Shown: positions 7,836 through 15,583 of the stretch, in pieces
Layout: each line of letters opens with the position of its first letter
How positions within the stretch are numbered: the stretch's first letter is position 1
Assembly: GCA_046262995.1 (NCBI GenBank)
Contig: JBHELQ010000073.1
Span: 1-43,016, forward strand
Length of the DNA: 43,016 nt
Direction: 5' to 3'
Source of the DNA: JBHELQ01 sp046262995
GTDB lineage: Bacteria; Actinomycetota; Thermoleophilia; Solirubrobacterales; Thermoleophilaceae
Made by a program: the position numbers and the translations under genes
The notes under the pieces: model-generated
The model's input: only the letters and a program-made list of their open reading frames with translations
Told to the model about the DNA's origin: nothing
Databases searched by the model: none

Positions 7836-7837
7836 TG

Positions 7838-8062
7838 ATGGAACCATTGCAGCAGGGAAACGTGGCGCCGCCGCCCGAACACATCATGCAGTTCTTCGCT
7901 TGGGAGCATCTCCCGCCCCACCTGCAGGAGGTCTCGCGCGCATTCGCCACGCTGGCAGGGGAAATCGTCGAGGCCCTGCCTCGGAACCCGGAGCGCACCG
8001 TCGCGCTCCGCAAGCTGCTGGAGGCCAAGGACGCGGCCGTGCGCGCCCGCCTGGCGAAGTGA
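7838..8062 (+). CDS. Acb2/Tad1-like hairpin-domain protein, first late gene
   Basis: A 74-aa helical protein whose C-terminal half (LPRNPERTVALRKLLEAKDAAVRA) is the signature of a very widespread phage family. I associate this family with the Acb2/Tad1 domain. Acb2 binds cyclic oligonucleotides and blocks CBASS; Tad1 binds Thoeris signals. Membership is by recalled pattern, not a search, and the nucleotide-binding function for this branch is inference. The ATG at 7838 is chosen because a start-associated hairpin ends just before it; a longer frame begins at 7721. The stop overlaps the next ATG (TGATG). Confidence 0.65.
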   Translation: MEPLQQGNVAPPPEHIMQFFAWEHLPPHLQEVSRAFATLAGEIVEALPRNPERTVALRKLLEAKDAAVRARLAK

Positions 8063-8337
8063 TGGCCAAGGCGATCGACCCCGACGAGGCGCTGCAGCTC
8101 GCCTTGCAGGTGGCAGCCCGCGAGGTGAAGCGCCTGGCCGACAAGGCAGAGCTGGTGGGCTGGGAGAGCGCCGACCTGGAGCGGTACGTCGGTATCTTGG
8201 TGAAGGCGGACCACCACAAGCTGAACTGGCTGGCGAAGCTCGACCCGGGGAGGCTGCCCGAGGAACTGGTGCGCCGGGTGCTGGCGATGACCGACAAGGA
8301 AGAGGAGCCGAAGCGTGGGCGACGAGCAGGCGCCTGA
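8062..8337 (+). CDS. Hypothetical protein, possible small terminase subunit
   Basis: 91 aa, helical, acidic N-terminal half, Lys/Arg-rich C-terminus. Its place just ahead of the packaging genes suggests a small-terminase or packaging accessory role, but no HTH or oligomerisation motif is clear. Starts in a TGATG overlap and its 3' end overlaps the next gene by 23 bases. Confidence 0.5.
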   Translation: MAKAIDPDEALQLALQVAAREVKRLADKAELVGWESADLERYVGILVKADHHKLNWLAKLDPGRLPEELVRRVLAMTDKEEEPKRGRRAGA

Positions 8338-8866
8338 GTTTCTCATCCAGCCGGTCGTCTACCCCGAGCCGTCGCCTGACGCCGTGGTGGTGCTGCGGCC
8401 CTGGAACGAGGGGGACCGCGACTTCATCGAGAGCACTTGGCGGCGCAACTACGAGCGCGTGGGGCGCTGGACGTCGTGCCCCGGCGGGCTGCAGGAGTAC
8501 ATTGCGACCCAGGCGCAGGTCATCGCCACCTGCCTGGCGACCAGCGACGTGCTGGTGGCGTGCCCGGCGGAGCGCCCCGAGCAGATTCTCGGGTGGTGCT
8601 GCTTCCGCCGGCCCAGCACCGTGCACTACGTCTACGTGAAGCCGTATTACCGGCGCAACGGCATCGCCACGCAGATGCTGACCGAGGCCCTGCAGTGGAC
8701 GCCGAAGTTCCTCGGCCCCGTCTACGTCTCGCACGACTGGCGTACCGGCCTGGGCCTCGACGGCATCAACGGCATGGCGAAGGCGACCGAGGGAATCGGT
8801 CTCAACATCGAGTACAACCCGGCGCTGATTTTCGGCGCCCAACGACAGGAGTGGATGCCACGATGA
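8315..8866 (+). CDS. GNAT-like acetyltransferase-fold protein
   Basis: 183 aa from GTG 8315, preceded by GAGGAG. Residues about 105-130 (VHYVYVKPYYRRNGIATQML) match GNAT motif A, where the R/Q-x-x-G-x-G/A loop binds the pyrophosphate of acetyl-CoA. Proteins of this type recur beside terminase genes in podovirus-like phages; their substrate is unknown. The N-terminal half holds an aromatic-rich segment. Confidence 0.7.
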   Translation: MGDEQAPEFLIQPVVYPEPSPDAVVVLRPWNEGDRDFIESTWRRNYERVGRWTSCPGGLQEYIATQAQVIATCLATSDVLVACPAERPEQILGWCCFRRPSTVHYVYVKPYYRRNGIATQMLTEALQWTPKFLGPVYVSHDWRTGLGLDGINGMAKATEGIGLNIEYNPALIFGAQRQEWMPR

Positions 8867-9144
8867 GCATGAATCTGACCAACGAGCAGAGGGCGCAGGA
8901 GGCGCAGCACGTGCGAGGCCTCGCATCGCCGGCCGCCATGGAAATTGCCGCCGAGATGGCCAAGGACGCCGACCCGCTGAACGACGAGCTGCAGGCGATG
9001 CGCTCCATCGCGCGCACGCTGGATAAGCTGCCCTACGAGGCTGCGCAGCGGGTGCTCACGTGGCTCAACGGCCGCACGGCTGCACGCATCCTCGGGCTGG
9101 CCCAGGGCGGGATCGCGCCGGCCGGCTACAAGGGCTACCCGTGA
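8863..9144 (+). CDS. Hypothetical protein, 93 aa
   Basis: An all-helical product with a central LPYEAAQRVLTWLNGR segment, a pattern seen in small phage proteins near packaging genes. No function is known. Coupled by ATGA at the start and GTGA at the end. Confidence 0.65.
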   Translation: MSMNLTNEQRAQEAQHVRGLASPAAMEIAAEMAKDADPLNDELQAMRSIARTLDKLPYEAAQRVLTWLNGRTAARILGLAQGGIAPAGYKGYP

Positions 9145-9377
9145 CCATCCGCAGGCTGGCATTCACGCACGTGCTCTTCGTGGGCGGCGGGGTGCAGGCG
9201 CGCTCCGTCGACACCGCCACGCACGAGATTCGGCAGTTCGGGCCGGGGTACCTCTGCATCCCCAAGAACAACCGGAAGGTCGGCTACCTGGTGCACGCGT
9301 CGCTGGCCGTGCCCGAACTGGACCTGTCGGCGGAGGAGGACGAGGAGAAGCCGGCGAAGAAGGGCAAGGCGGCGTGA
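9141..9377 (+). CDS. Hypothetical protein, 78 aa
   Basis: Predicted beta-rich N-terminal two thirds and an acidic then Lys-rich tail (EEDEEKPAKKGKAA). GTG start overlapping the previous stop. No family recognised. Confidence 0.6.
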   Translation: MTIRRLAFTHVLFVGGGVQARSVDTATHEIRQFGPGYLCIPKNNRKVGYLVHASLAVPELDLSAEEDEEKPAKKGKAA

Positions 9378-9496
9378 CCGCCGACAAGGCATGGAAGAAG
9401 CAGGTGCGCAAGCGGATGGCCGAGACGGGCGAGTCCTACAGCTTTCGCCCGCGCGCATCTCCTTGCCTGCGACGGATGCTGGCCGTATGTCGCTAG
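9374..9496 (+). CDS. Micro-protein upstream of terminase, 40 aa
   Basis: GTG 9374 overlaps the previous stop, and the frame ends at TAG 9494-9496, overlapping the terminase start by ten bases. The N-terminus (KKQVRKRMAETGESY) resembles a short basic motif seen in several bacterial and phage small proteins. The remainder is basic and may act as a coupling leader for terminase translation. Confidence 0.5.
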   Translation: MTADKAWKKQVRKRMAETGESYSFRPRASPCLRRMLAVCR

Positions 9497-11028
9497 CCCT
9501 GCCCCCGCTGCTTCGGGAGCGGTTCCGGGCGGAGGGGGCGAAGCGGCAGACCCGCAAGAAGTTCCGCCCGGCTGACCTGTGCCGGCGGGGTAAGCGCCTC
9601 GCCGAGCAGCAGCTGGCCTTCATCGCGGACCCCGCGCGCCGCAAGGTTGCGAGCTGCAGCCGGCGCGCAGGGAAGACGCACGCCTGCGCCATCCTGCTGC
9701 TGGCCTTCGCCCTGGAGCGCCCCGAGAGCCTGGCACTCTACGTGACACTGACCAGGCTGTCGGGCAAGCGCATCGTCTGGCGCCGCCTGCTGGCGCTCAA
9801 CCGCGAGTACGGCTTGGGCGGCGTCGCCGACCGGGGCGAGCTGACGGTGACGTTCCCGAACGGCTCGGAAGTCCGCATCATGGGCTGCAAGGACGAGGCG
9901 GAGGCGGACAAGCTGCGCGGCATCGACCCCTCGCCGTCCCTGGTGGTCATCGACGAGGCGCAGGCGTTCAAGGACTACGTGCAGGACGTGGTGGAGAGCG
10001 CCCTGGAGCCGATGCTCATCGAGACCAAGGGCACGATGGTGCTCATCGGCACGCCGGGCCCCGTGCGACAGGGCTACTTCTACGAGGCCTGCCAGAGCGC
10101 GCCCGCGGCCCTGCTCGAGCAGATGAACGTCGCGCCCCCGGCCAACGACAACGGCGGCGAGGAGGAGGCCCAGGAGGACGCGGCGTGGAGCGTCCATCAC
10201 TGGACCATCGCGGACAACCCGTTCATCGACGACGTCGACGACGAGCTGGCCAAGCTGCGCCGCCGTAAGAAGTGGACGGCCGACCACCCGACCTACCAGC
10301 GCGAGTACTTGGGCCGCTGGGTCACCGAGAGCGACGCCCTGGTATACAAGTACGACCACGTGCGCAACGGCTACCAGGAGCTGCCGGAGCACGGCGGTCC
10401 GGAGTGGCGCTGCATCCTCGCCGTGGACCAGGGGTACCACGACGCCGATAGCATCGCGCGGCTGTGGTTCCGCCCGAAGTTCCCGGGCGTATGGGTCGAG
10501 GAGGTGCACCACGAGCGCAAGGCCAGCGGCGGCGACCTGGTGGCGGCCGCGGACCGCTGGTGGCAGCCGGTCAAGGGGCGCTGCATCGCCGTCGTGTGGG
10601 ACATGGGCGGCGCCGCGGAGAAGAACGCCGAGGACGCGCGCCGGCTGGGCCTCAACATCGAGGCGGCCGAGAAAGGACCGGGCAGCAAGGTAGCGGGGGT
10701 GGAGATGGTCAACACCGCCCTGCTACACGGCTGCCTGCTGACCCCGCTCGACGGCTGGGCGGCCAGCGACGCGGGGAAGGTGACCTGGGACCCGAAGGCG
10801 CGCGGCGTGAAGTTCTCCGACCGCTACCACACGGACATCTGGGACGCCATTGCCTACGGGCTGCGGCGCATCATCGGCATTGTGCCGCTGGACCGCCCGG
10901 CGGAGCTGCCCGAGGTGCTCACCGGGAGCGAGCTGGAGGCGCGGCGGGCGGCGGCGGAGCGGGCGAAGCGCATCGCGGCTCGGGGGAAACCGAAGAACTG
11001 GGTGAAGGCGGCGCTGGGGGCCAAGTAG
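9487..11028 (+). CDS. terL: Terminase large subunit
   Basis: 513 aa. The ATPase domain has a Walker A-like SRRAGKT (58-64), Walker B VVIDE (153-157) and a coupling motif LIGTP (about 187). The C-terminal nuclease domain shows the RNase H-like acidic set: AVDQGYHD near residue 330, VWDMGG near 370 and a late DIWDAIAYG. The ATP-driven motor packages DNA into the prohead through the portal and cuts it at the ends. ATG 9487 was chosen over an upstream in-frame start because homologous terminases begin close to this point. The stop codon lies inside start-associated hairpin 2. Confidence 0.95.
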   Translation: MSLALPPLLRERFRAEGAKRQTRKKFRPADLCRRGKRLAEQQLAFIADPARRKVASCSRRAGKTHACAILLLAFALERPESLALYVTLTRLSGKRIVWRRLLALNREYGLGGVADRGELTVTFPNGSEVRIMGCKDEAEADKLRGIDPSPSLVVIDEAQAFKDYVQDVVESALEPMLIETKGTMVLIGTPGPVRQGYFYEACQSAPAALLEQMNVAPPANDNGGEEEAQEDAAWSVHHWTIADNPFIDDVDDELAKLRRRKKWTADHPTYQREYLGRWVTESDALVYKYDHVRNGYQELPEHGGPEWRCILAVDQGYHDADSIARLWFRPKFPGVWVEEVHHERKASGGDLVAAADRWWQPVKGRCIAVVWDMGGAAEKNAEDARRLGLNIEAAEKGPGSKVAGVEMVNTALLHGCLLTPLDGWAASDAGKVTWDPKARGVKFSDRYHTDIWDAIAYGLRRIIGIVPLDRPAELPEVLTGSELEARRAAAERAKRIAARGKPKNWVKAALGAK

Positions 11029-11036
11029 CCCTTGGG
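11016..11036 (+). promoter_or_regulatory. Start-associated hairpin 2
   Basis: GGGGGC (11016-11021), loop CAAGTA, GCCCTT (11028-11033), GGG. It spans the terminase stop codon and abuts GTG 11036 of a possible micro-ORF. The stem includes two G-T pairs. Confidence 0.6.
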
Positions 11037-11125
11037 TGGCAAGCACGCGGCCCTGCGCCGCGGATGCTGCTCCCTGCGGCAGTCCTGGGGGCCGCTGGCG
11101 GGTGCCCCGGCCGAAGACGGGGTGA
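11036..11125 (+). CDS. Possible micro-ORF, 29 aa
   Basis: GTG 11036 directly follows a start-associated hairpin and opens a 29-codon frame ending TGA at 11123-11125. The product is Pro/Arg/Gly-rich and unlike known families. It may not be translated; the only support is the hairpin context. Confidence 0.25.
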   Translation: MASTRPCAADAAPCGSPGGRWRVPRPKTG

Positions 11126-11155
11126 AGCACCAGCCGGCCAGCGGCCGAAGACTTC

Positions 11156-11176
11156 GGGGGCCACGCCGCCCTTGGG
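11156..11176 (+). promoter_or_regulatory. Start-associated hairpin 3
   Basis: GGGGGC (11156-11161), loop CACGCC, GCCCTT (11168-11173), GGG, one base before the ATG at 11178. Sequence and spacing match the other copies. Confidence 0.7.
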
Positions 11177-11177
11177 C

Positions 11178-11351
11178 ATGAACGAGGAGCAGCCCGCGCC
11201 TGCCTGCCCGCTGCCCAGCGACGACCGCCGGCTGGCGGAGCGCCTGGCCCGCCTCAACCACCGGACCCGAAACGCGTACTGGTCGGAGCGCCGGCACGGC
11301 AAGAGCGAGGAAGCGGCCTTGGCCGCCGCCGAGAGGACGTTGCCGCGGTGA
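11178..11351 (+). CDS. Small hypothetical protein, 57 aa
   Basis: The ATG at 11178 is positioned directly after start-associated hairpin 3, with no purine-rich ribosome site. The product is basic and helical (RLNHRTRNAYWSERRHGKSEEAALAAAERTL), and its C-terminus resembles a short segment common in phage structural-region proteins. The stop overlaps GTG 11348. Confidence 0.6.
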   Translation: MNEEQPAPACPLPSDDRRLAERLARLNHRTRNAYWSERRHGKSEEAALAAAERTLPR

Positions 11352-11563
11352 CGGACCACGCGGACGTCATCGCCCTGCTGGCTGACCTGCGTGCGCAAGG
11401 CGTGCGCCAGGCGGTGTTCGCAGCCGGGAAGCTGCAGATGGTGCAGTTCTTCCCGGCCGGGCCCACGCCCATCGCCGAGGAGGACCGCCCGGCGCCGAAG
11501 CCCCCGCGCACGATGGAGGACCGCCTCCTGAAGCCGCTGGGCATCGGGAAGGCGGGCGCGTGA
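11348..11563 (+). CDS. Small hypothetical protein, 71 aa
   Basis: N-terminal helix and beta hairpin (VRQAVFAAGKLQMVQFFP), then a Pro-rich tail ending KPLGIGKAGA. GTG start overlapping the previous stop. Small proteins of this appearance are frequent between terminase and portal genes. Function unknown. Confidence 0.6.
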   Translation: MTDHADVIALLADLRAQGVRQAVFAAGKLQMVQFFPAGPTPIAEEDRPAPKPPRTMEDRLLKPLGIGKAGA

Positions 11564-11772
11564 GCCTCAAGACCAGCTACCTGTGCGACGTGTGCGGCGG
11601 AGAGACCAGCGGCTCGGCCGTCACCCTCGCCAATGGCCAGGTTCACGTCTGCGGCGCCTGCAACGTCGACGGCGTGGCCAGGCTGGTGCGCGCCATCCAG
11701 GCCCACCCGCCCAAGACGTGCCGCTGCGCGATGTGGCAGGGGCAGCAACAGTTCAACGGAGGTGGCGGGTGA
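11560..11772 (+). CDS. Zinc-ribbon small protein, 70 aa
   Basis: CDVCGG (9-14) and HVCGAC (about 29-34) form a probable four-Cys zinc site, with a third CRC near the C-terminus. GTG start overlapping the previous gene. Role unknown; the context is the terminase-portal interval. Confidence 0.6.
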   Translation: MSLKTSYLCDVCGGETSGSAVTLANGQVHVCGACNVDGVARLVRAIQAHPPKTCRCAMWQGQQQFNGGGG

Positions 11773-12053
11773 ACCGGCGCGGCTTCTTCGGCACCATCGC
11801 CGCCCTGCCGGCGCTGCTGCGGGGCGGGTGCCCGCTGCCGCCCGTGGCAGCCGCTGCGCCTGTCGCGCTGTCGGGGATGTCCGCCTGGCTTCCTGTCACC
11901 GTGGACCCGTGCTTCGGCATCGACCGCACGGTCACGGTGCTTCAGTGGACGGATGCAGCCGGCCGGATTCATCGCTCGGCGCCGATAACCGGGGAGCTGA
12001 CGCCGGTGCTACTCCTGGAAGCGTGCAACCGCGCCCGCCGGGAGACGTGGTGA
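11769..12053 (+). CDS. Small protein with twin-arginine-like signal, 94 aa
   Basis: The N-terminus NRRGFFGTIAALPALL fits a Tat-type signal: two Arg, a Phe at +2, then a hydrophobic run. The following LRGGC could be a weak lipobox. The mature part (about 70 aa) is beta-rich with a single further Cys pair. Export by the host Tat system is inferred from the motif alone. GTG start in a GTGA overlap. A secreted product here, between terminase and portal, is unexpected. Confidence 0.5.
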   Translation: MNRRGFFGTIAALPALLRGGCPLPPVAAAAPVALSGMSAWLPVTVDPCFGIDRTVTVLQWTDAAGRIHRSAPITGELTPVLLLEACNRARRETW

Positions 12054-12202
12054 TCGCCCTGGTGCTCGGCGCGGCCGCGTCCTGGGCCACCTTCGAGCTG
12101 CTGGCGGCGTCGTACCGCGCCTGGGTGCTGGACCACGCGCACGAGTCGCTGCGCCAGGCCATGGCCGAGGTGCAGGCGGACGAGGGGCGCTGGGCGTGCT
12201 GA
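12050..12202 (+). CDS. Small membrane-associated protein, 50 aa
   Basis: A hydrophobic N-terminal helix (MIALVLGAAASWATFELLAASY) followed by an amphipathic acidic helix. GTG 12050 overlaps the previous stop. Its 3' end overlaps the next micro-ORF by seven bases. Function unknown. Confidence 0.5.
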   Translation: MIALVLGAAASWATFELLAASYRAWVLDHAHESLRQAMAEVQADEGRWAC

Positions 12203-12279
12203 CCGCCTACATCGCCCTGGGCATCGGCGTTGTCCTGGGATGGGCACTCCGCACGCTGCTTGGAGGGCCGCTGGAGTGA
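12196..12279 (+). CDS. Membrane micro-protein, 27 aa
   Basis: GTG 12196 opens a 27-codon frame that encodes one hydrophobic helix (AYIALGIGVVLGWALRTLL). The TGA overlaps the portal GTG at 12276 (GTGA), which supports translational coupling. Confidence 0.45.
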   Translation: MLTAYIALGIGVVLGWALRTLLGGPLE

Positions 12280-14324
12280 CCCTCGACTACTCCGAGCGGC
12301 AAACCCTGTGGTGGGAGGAGACCGACCCGCGGCGCGCGGCCGGGCTGATGCTCTCCGTCGCTGACCTCCTCTACATGCAAGCGCAGTCACGCCGGCAGGT
12401 GAACCTGCGGAACGCGAAGCTGTTCGCGAACCAGGACCTCAGCAGCATCTACGACTGCGGCGTCGGCAACTACGAGGGCGCGGGCGTCTACCTCTCGGTC
12501 AACGTCGTCGAGAGCTGCATCCAGACGCTCGCCGCGAAGATGACCCGCAGCCGGGTGCGCCCGGTGCTGCTCACCGAGAAGGGCTCGCGCTCCCTGCAGC
12601 AGCAGGCGGAGGCGGGCACCGACTTCATGGACGGCATCGGGGTGGCCAACGAGCTGCACGAGACCGAGGGCCAGCAGATGTTCGTCGACGGCGCCCTGTT
12701 CGGCAACGGCTGGGCGTACACCGAGGCCAGCACCGACGACGAGGAGCGCCCCATCACCGTCGAGCGCGTGCTGCCCGACGAGATGCTGTTCGACGAGACC
12801 GAGGCGATGTACGGGCTGCGCTTCCTGTACACGCTGTACCGGCGCAAGTACATCCACCGCCAGCGGCTCTACCGGATGCTGGACGAGAACGGCAAGCCGT
12901 TCGCCGACGACAAGGAGGTGCGCGAGGCCATCAAGCGCGCGCCCGCCGTGCAGGCCGCCGGGAGCATGTGGGCGGACCAGGGCGGGCAGATGGTGCCGGT
13001 CACCTTCGGCTGGCGGCTGCCCACGAAGAAGGGCGCGGGCGACGGCCGCATGCTGGTGGCCATCGGCGGCCAGTCCACCGTCGACGGCCTACTGCTGAGC
13101 ACCGGCGTGGGCGACGGGATGAAGCTCTACGCCAAGGAGTGGAGGCGCACCCGCTTCCCCTTCGACTGCTTCACCTACCAGCGGCGCCCGGTGGGCCTGT
13201 TCGGCCGCAGCCTCGCCGAGATGCTGGTGCCAATCCAGCTGAAAATCAACGAGCAGCTGGAGGTCATCGACGAGGGCCAGCGGCTGCTGGCGATGGCGCG
13301 TGTGTTCTACAAGCAGGGCGCCATCAACACGGACAACTTCGACAACGAGGTGGCCCGCTTCATCGAGATGGCCGCCGGGTTCGACCCGCGCACGGACGTC
13401 TTCGTGGACCCGGGCAAGGGCGCCGCGCCCGAGATGTACGAAGACCTGGAGCGCTGGATCAAGCGCGCCTACGAGGTGACCGGCGTCAGCCAGCTGTCCG
13501 CCACCGCGGAGAAGCCGGAGGGCATCTCGAGCGCCGTCGCGCTCCGGGAGCTGCTGGACCGCGAGGACATGCGCTTCTCCGACCTGGGCCAGCGCTGGGA
13601 GGCGTTCAACCGCCGCCGCGGCGCCACCACCCTGGACACCGCCGAGGAGGCAGTGGCCGAGGGGAAGCGCATCATCGTCACCCTCCCCGGCGACCGCCAC
13701 GCCAAGCAAATCGACTTCAAGGAGCTGGGCCTGGAGCGGCGGAAGATGGTGGTCGACGTCAGCGCCGCCTCGTCGCTGCCCACCACCCCCGCGGCCCGCA
13801 AGCAGTACGCCAACGAACTGCTGGACCGCCAAGCCATATCGATGAGCCGCTACCTGGAAATCATCGACGAGAGCGGCGACGTCGAGGGGGTGACGTCGCT
13901 GGTGACGGCGGTGCAGGAAAGCATCGACCTCGACATCGACGGCATCCTCGACAAGGCGAAGTGGCGCGCGCCCGAGAAGCTGCGCGACCCGGCGCTGGCC
14001 CGCGACACCGCCCTTGCGCGATATGCGCAGTCGGTGCACATGGATGTGCCCGCGAAGAACCTGGAGCTGCTGCGCCGGTACATCATCCTGGCGACCAAGT
14101 ACGCGCTGCAGGCCACGCCGCCGCCGGCCGGCATCCCGATGCCGCTGCCGAGCGGGGCGGCCGCGCCCACCACCGGCCAGGCCATGCTCCCCATCGACCA
14201 GGCCGCGGCTGCGGCGGGGGCGCCTCCAGGGGGGCCGCCTGTCCCCGGCCCGCCGGGCGCCATGCCACCGGACCTCGCGGCTCAGGCGCCCATGCCGGTG
14301 CAGCCGGTCGCGCCTGCGGGTTGA
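12276..14324 (+). CDS. Portal protein
   Basis: 682 aa from the GTG at 12276, coupled by GTGA to the upstream micro-ORF. Size, position between terminase and scaffold, and the pattern of a long mixed N-terminal domain match podovirus-type portals. A basic, helical core (FPFDCFTYQRRPVGLFGRSL; LVPIQLKINEQLEVIDEG) is followed by a Pro/Ala-rich tail (about 610-682). The dodecamer would form the DNA entry channel and hold the terminase and tail. Assignment is by pattern and context rather than a short motif. Confidence 0.85.
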   Translation: MTLDYSERQTLWWEETDPRRAAGLMLSVADLLYMQAQSRRQVNLRNAKLFANQDLSSIYDCGVGNYEGAGVYLSVNVVESCIQTLAAKMTRSRVRPVLLTEKGSRSLQQQAEAGTDFMDGIGVANELHETEGQQMFVDGALFGNGWAYTEASTDDEERPITVERVLPDEMLFDETEAMYGLRFLYTLYRRKYIHRQRLYRMLDENGKPFADDKEVREAIKRAPAVQAAGSMWADQGGQMVPVTFGWRLPTKKGAGDGRMLVAIGGQSTVDGLLLSTGVGDGMKLYAKEWRRTRFPFDCFTYQRRPVGLFGRSLAEMLVPIQLKINEQLEVIDEGQRLLAMARVFYKQGAINTDNFDNEVARFIEMAAGFDPRTDVFVDPGKGAAPEMYEDLERWIKRAYEVTGVSQLSATAEKPEGISSAVALRELLDREDMRFSDLGQRWEAFNRRRGATTLDTAEEAVAEGKRIIVTLPGDRHAKQIDFKELGLERRKMVVDVSAASSLPTTPAARKQYANELLDRQAISMSRYLEIIDESGDVEGVTSLVTAVQESIDLDIDGILDKAKWRAPEKLRDPALARDTALARYAQSVHMDVPAKNLELLRRYIILATKYALQATPPPAGIPMPLPSGAAAPTTGQAMLPIDQAAAAAGAPPGGPPVPGPPGAMPPDLAAQAPMPVQPVAPAG

Positions 14325-14374
14325 TGGGAACCGTGTCCAACCAATTAGCGGTCGACTTGCCCGGTAATCCATGA
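14324..14374 (+). CDS. Possible 16-aa coupling ORF
   Basis: ATG 14324 overlaps the portal stop (TGATG), and the frame ends in a TGA that overlaps the ATG at 14371. Such chains suggest ribosome hand-over, but the product is too short to judge. Confidence 0.25.
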   Translation: MGTVSNQLAVDLPGNP

Positions 14375-14586
14375 AGCTCCGCGTCGCAAGGAAGATGCTC
14401 GGCACCGGCTACCTGGGTCGCGTGCGCATCCGCTGGGGCTCGTGGCGGCGGGCATTCGACAGGGTTGCAGGGGCCGAATCGCGCGCGTTCGAGCGGCGCG
14501 AAGGGGCCACACCGCCCCTAGGTAACGATGACCGACCCGAGCACCCCCGCAGCGCCCGCAGCCGCGACGCCAGCGCCCGCCGCTGA
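14371..14586 (+). CDS. Small basic hypothetical protein, 71 aa
   Basis: The N-terminus is basic with aromatic residues (MKLRVARKMLGTGYLGRVR), a style seen in small phage proteins near scaffold genes. The last 20 codons overlap the start of the scaffold gene in another frame, so the 3' end may not be selected. The frame passes through start-associated hairpin 4. Uncertain gene. Confidence 0.4.
   Translation: MKLRVARKMLGTGYLGRVRIRWGSWRRAFDRVAGAESRAFERREGATPPLGNDDRPEHPRSARSRDASARR
14502..14522 (+). promoter_or_regulatory. Start-associated hairpin 4 (scaffold)
   Basis: GGGGC (14503-14507), loop CACACC, GCCCC (14514-14518), TAGG, five bases before the scaffold ATG at 14528. Confidence 0.7.
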
Positions 14587-15553
14587 CCCCATCGAGGCAG
14601 CGGCCAACGCCTACCGCGCGCGGCAGGAGCAGGAGGCTGCGGCCGCCGAGGGAAAAGGTGCCGGTGCAGCTGCGGGTGCCGCTACCCTGTCGGCGGACGG
14701 CGCCGGAAATGCGGCATCTGCGTCACCCTCTGCCAACGGTAAGCCGCGCCCCAAGGTCGCTGACATCGCGGCGCTGGCCCAGCGCGAGTGGGCGGCCAAG
14801 CAGCGGGAGGACGCCGCCAAGGCCCTGGAGGCGCGACACAAGCCCTTCGACGAGGCTCTGAGCAAGAAGGACCTGGTCGGCGCGATGACCGCGCTGGCCG
14901 AGAAGCACGGGTTCACCTTCGCGGACTTCGTGGCCGCCATGGCCAACGCCAAGCCGGACGAGAAGACCCCCGCCCAGGTCGCCGAGGAGACGGTGGCCGC
15001 GAAGCTGAAGGAGCGGGACACCGCCGCCGAGGCCGCGCGCAAAGAGGCCGAGAAACAGGCCTTCGAGCAGCAGCAGCAGCGCACCCGCGACTCTTTCGTG
15101 CAGCAGGCGGAGGCCGGCACGCAGGAGGACCCGAACCGCTGGGAGATGACCGCCCTGGCAGGAGCCGCCGGCCAGGCGTGGGACGTCATCTGGGGGCACT
15201 ACCAGGCGACGGCAAAATTCGATGCGAACGGGAACGTGATCGCCGAGGGCGAGAAGCTGACCCGGGAGCAGGCACTGGACTACCTCGAGTCGAAGCTGAA
15301 GGAGAAGCAGAACGCGCGCCGGGCGAAGCAGACCCCGGCCGCCTCCACCGCGGGGGCGCAAAACACGGAGCGGAACGAAGCAGCGGGAGCGCAGACGACA
15401 GACGGACGAGCAGCGGCGCCGTCGTTCACCAATCGCGCAACGTCCGGAGTCCCGGCCGCGGTGGGCACCACGCCCGTCGAGGACCGCCTGGACCTCCCGG
15501 ACCACATTCGCCTCGCGCGCGCCGCTGCGAGGGCGGGTATCCGCCTGCCGTAG
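14528..15553 (+). CDS. Putative scaffold protein
   Basis: 341 aa, lying directly before the capsid gene. It is Ala/Glu/Lys-rich and strongly helical, with a low-complexity N-terminus (about 1-75), a charged coiled-coil centre (about 135-185, with a QQQQ run) and a flexible C-terminus. Internal scaffolds of podovirus-type proheads have exactly this composition and position. They guide capsid assembly and are later lost. There is no protease motif, so it is probably released rather than cleaved. Confidence 0.75.
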   Translation: MTDPSTPAAPAAATPAPAADPIEAAANAYRARQEQEAAAAEGKGAGAAAGAATLSADGAGNAASASPSANGKPRPKVADIAALAQREWAAKQREDAAKALEARHKPFDEALSKKDLVGAMTALAEKHGFTFADFVAAMANAKPDEKTPAQVAEETVAAKLKERDTAAEAARKEAEKQAFEQQQQRTRDSFVQQAEAGTQEDPNRWEMTALAGAAGQAWDVIWGHYQATAKFDANGNVIAEGEKLTREQALDYLESKLKEKQNARRAKQTPAASTAGAQNTERNEAAGAQTTDGRAAAPSFTNRATSGVPAAVGTTPVEDRLDLPDHIRLARAAARAGIRLP

Positions 15554-15583
15554 CCGAGTGCCGCCGGGGCGGGGAGACCCGCC

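Larger units (their letters stand above)
7417..7837 (+). other. Non-coding, hairpin-rich region between early and late operons
   Basis: No convincing gene lies here; the one open frame (GTG 7394 to 7669) has poorer third-position GC than its neighbours. Several short hairpins occur in series: CTCGG/CCGAG near 7550, TGCCG/CGGCA near 7640, GCCCC/GGGGC at 7678-7693, and an operator-like repeat at 7759-7790. The position just upstream of the packaging genes makes it a candidate for the late promoter and for the pac or cos site. Confidence 0.5.
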
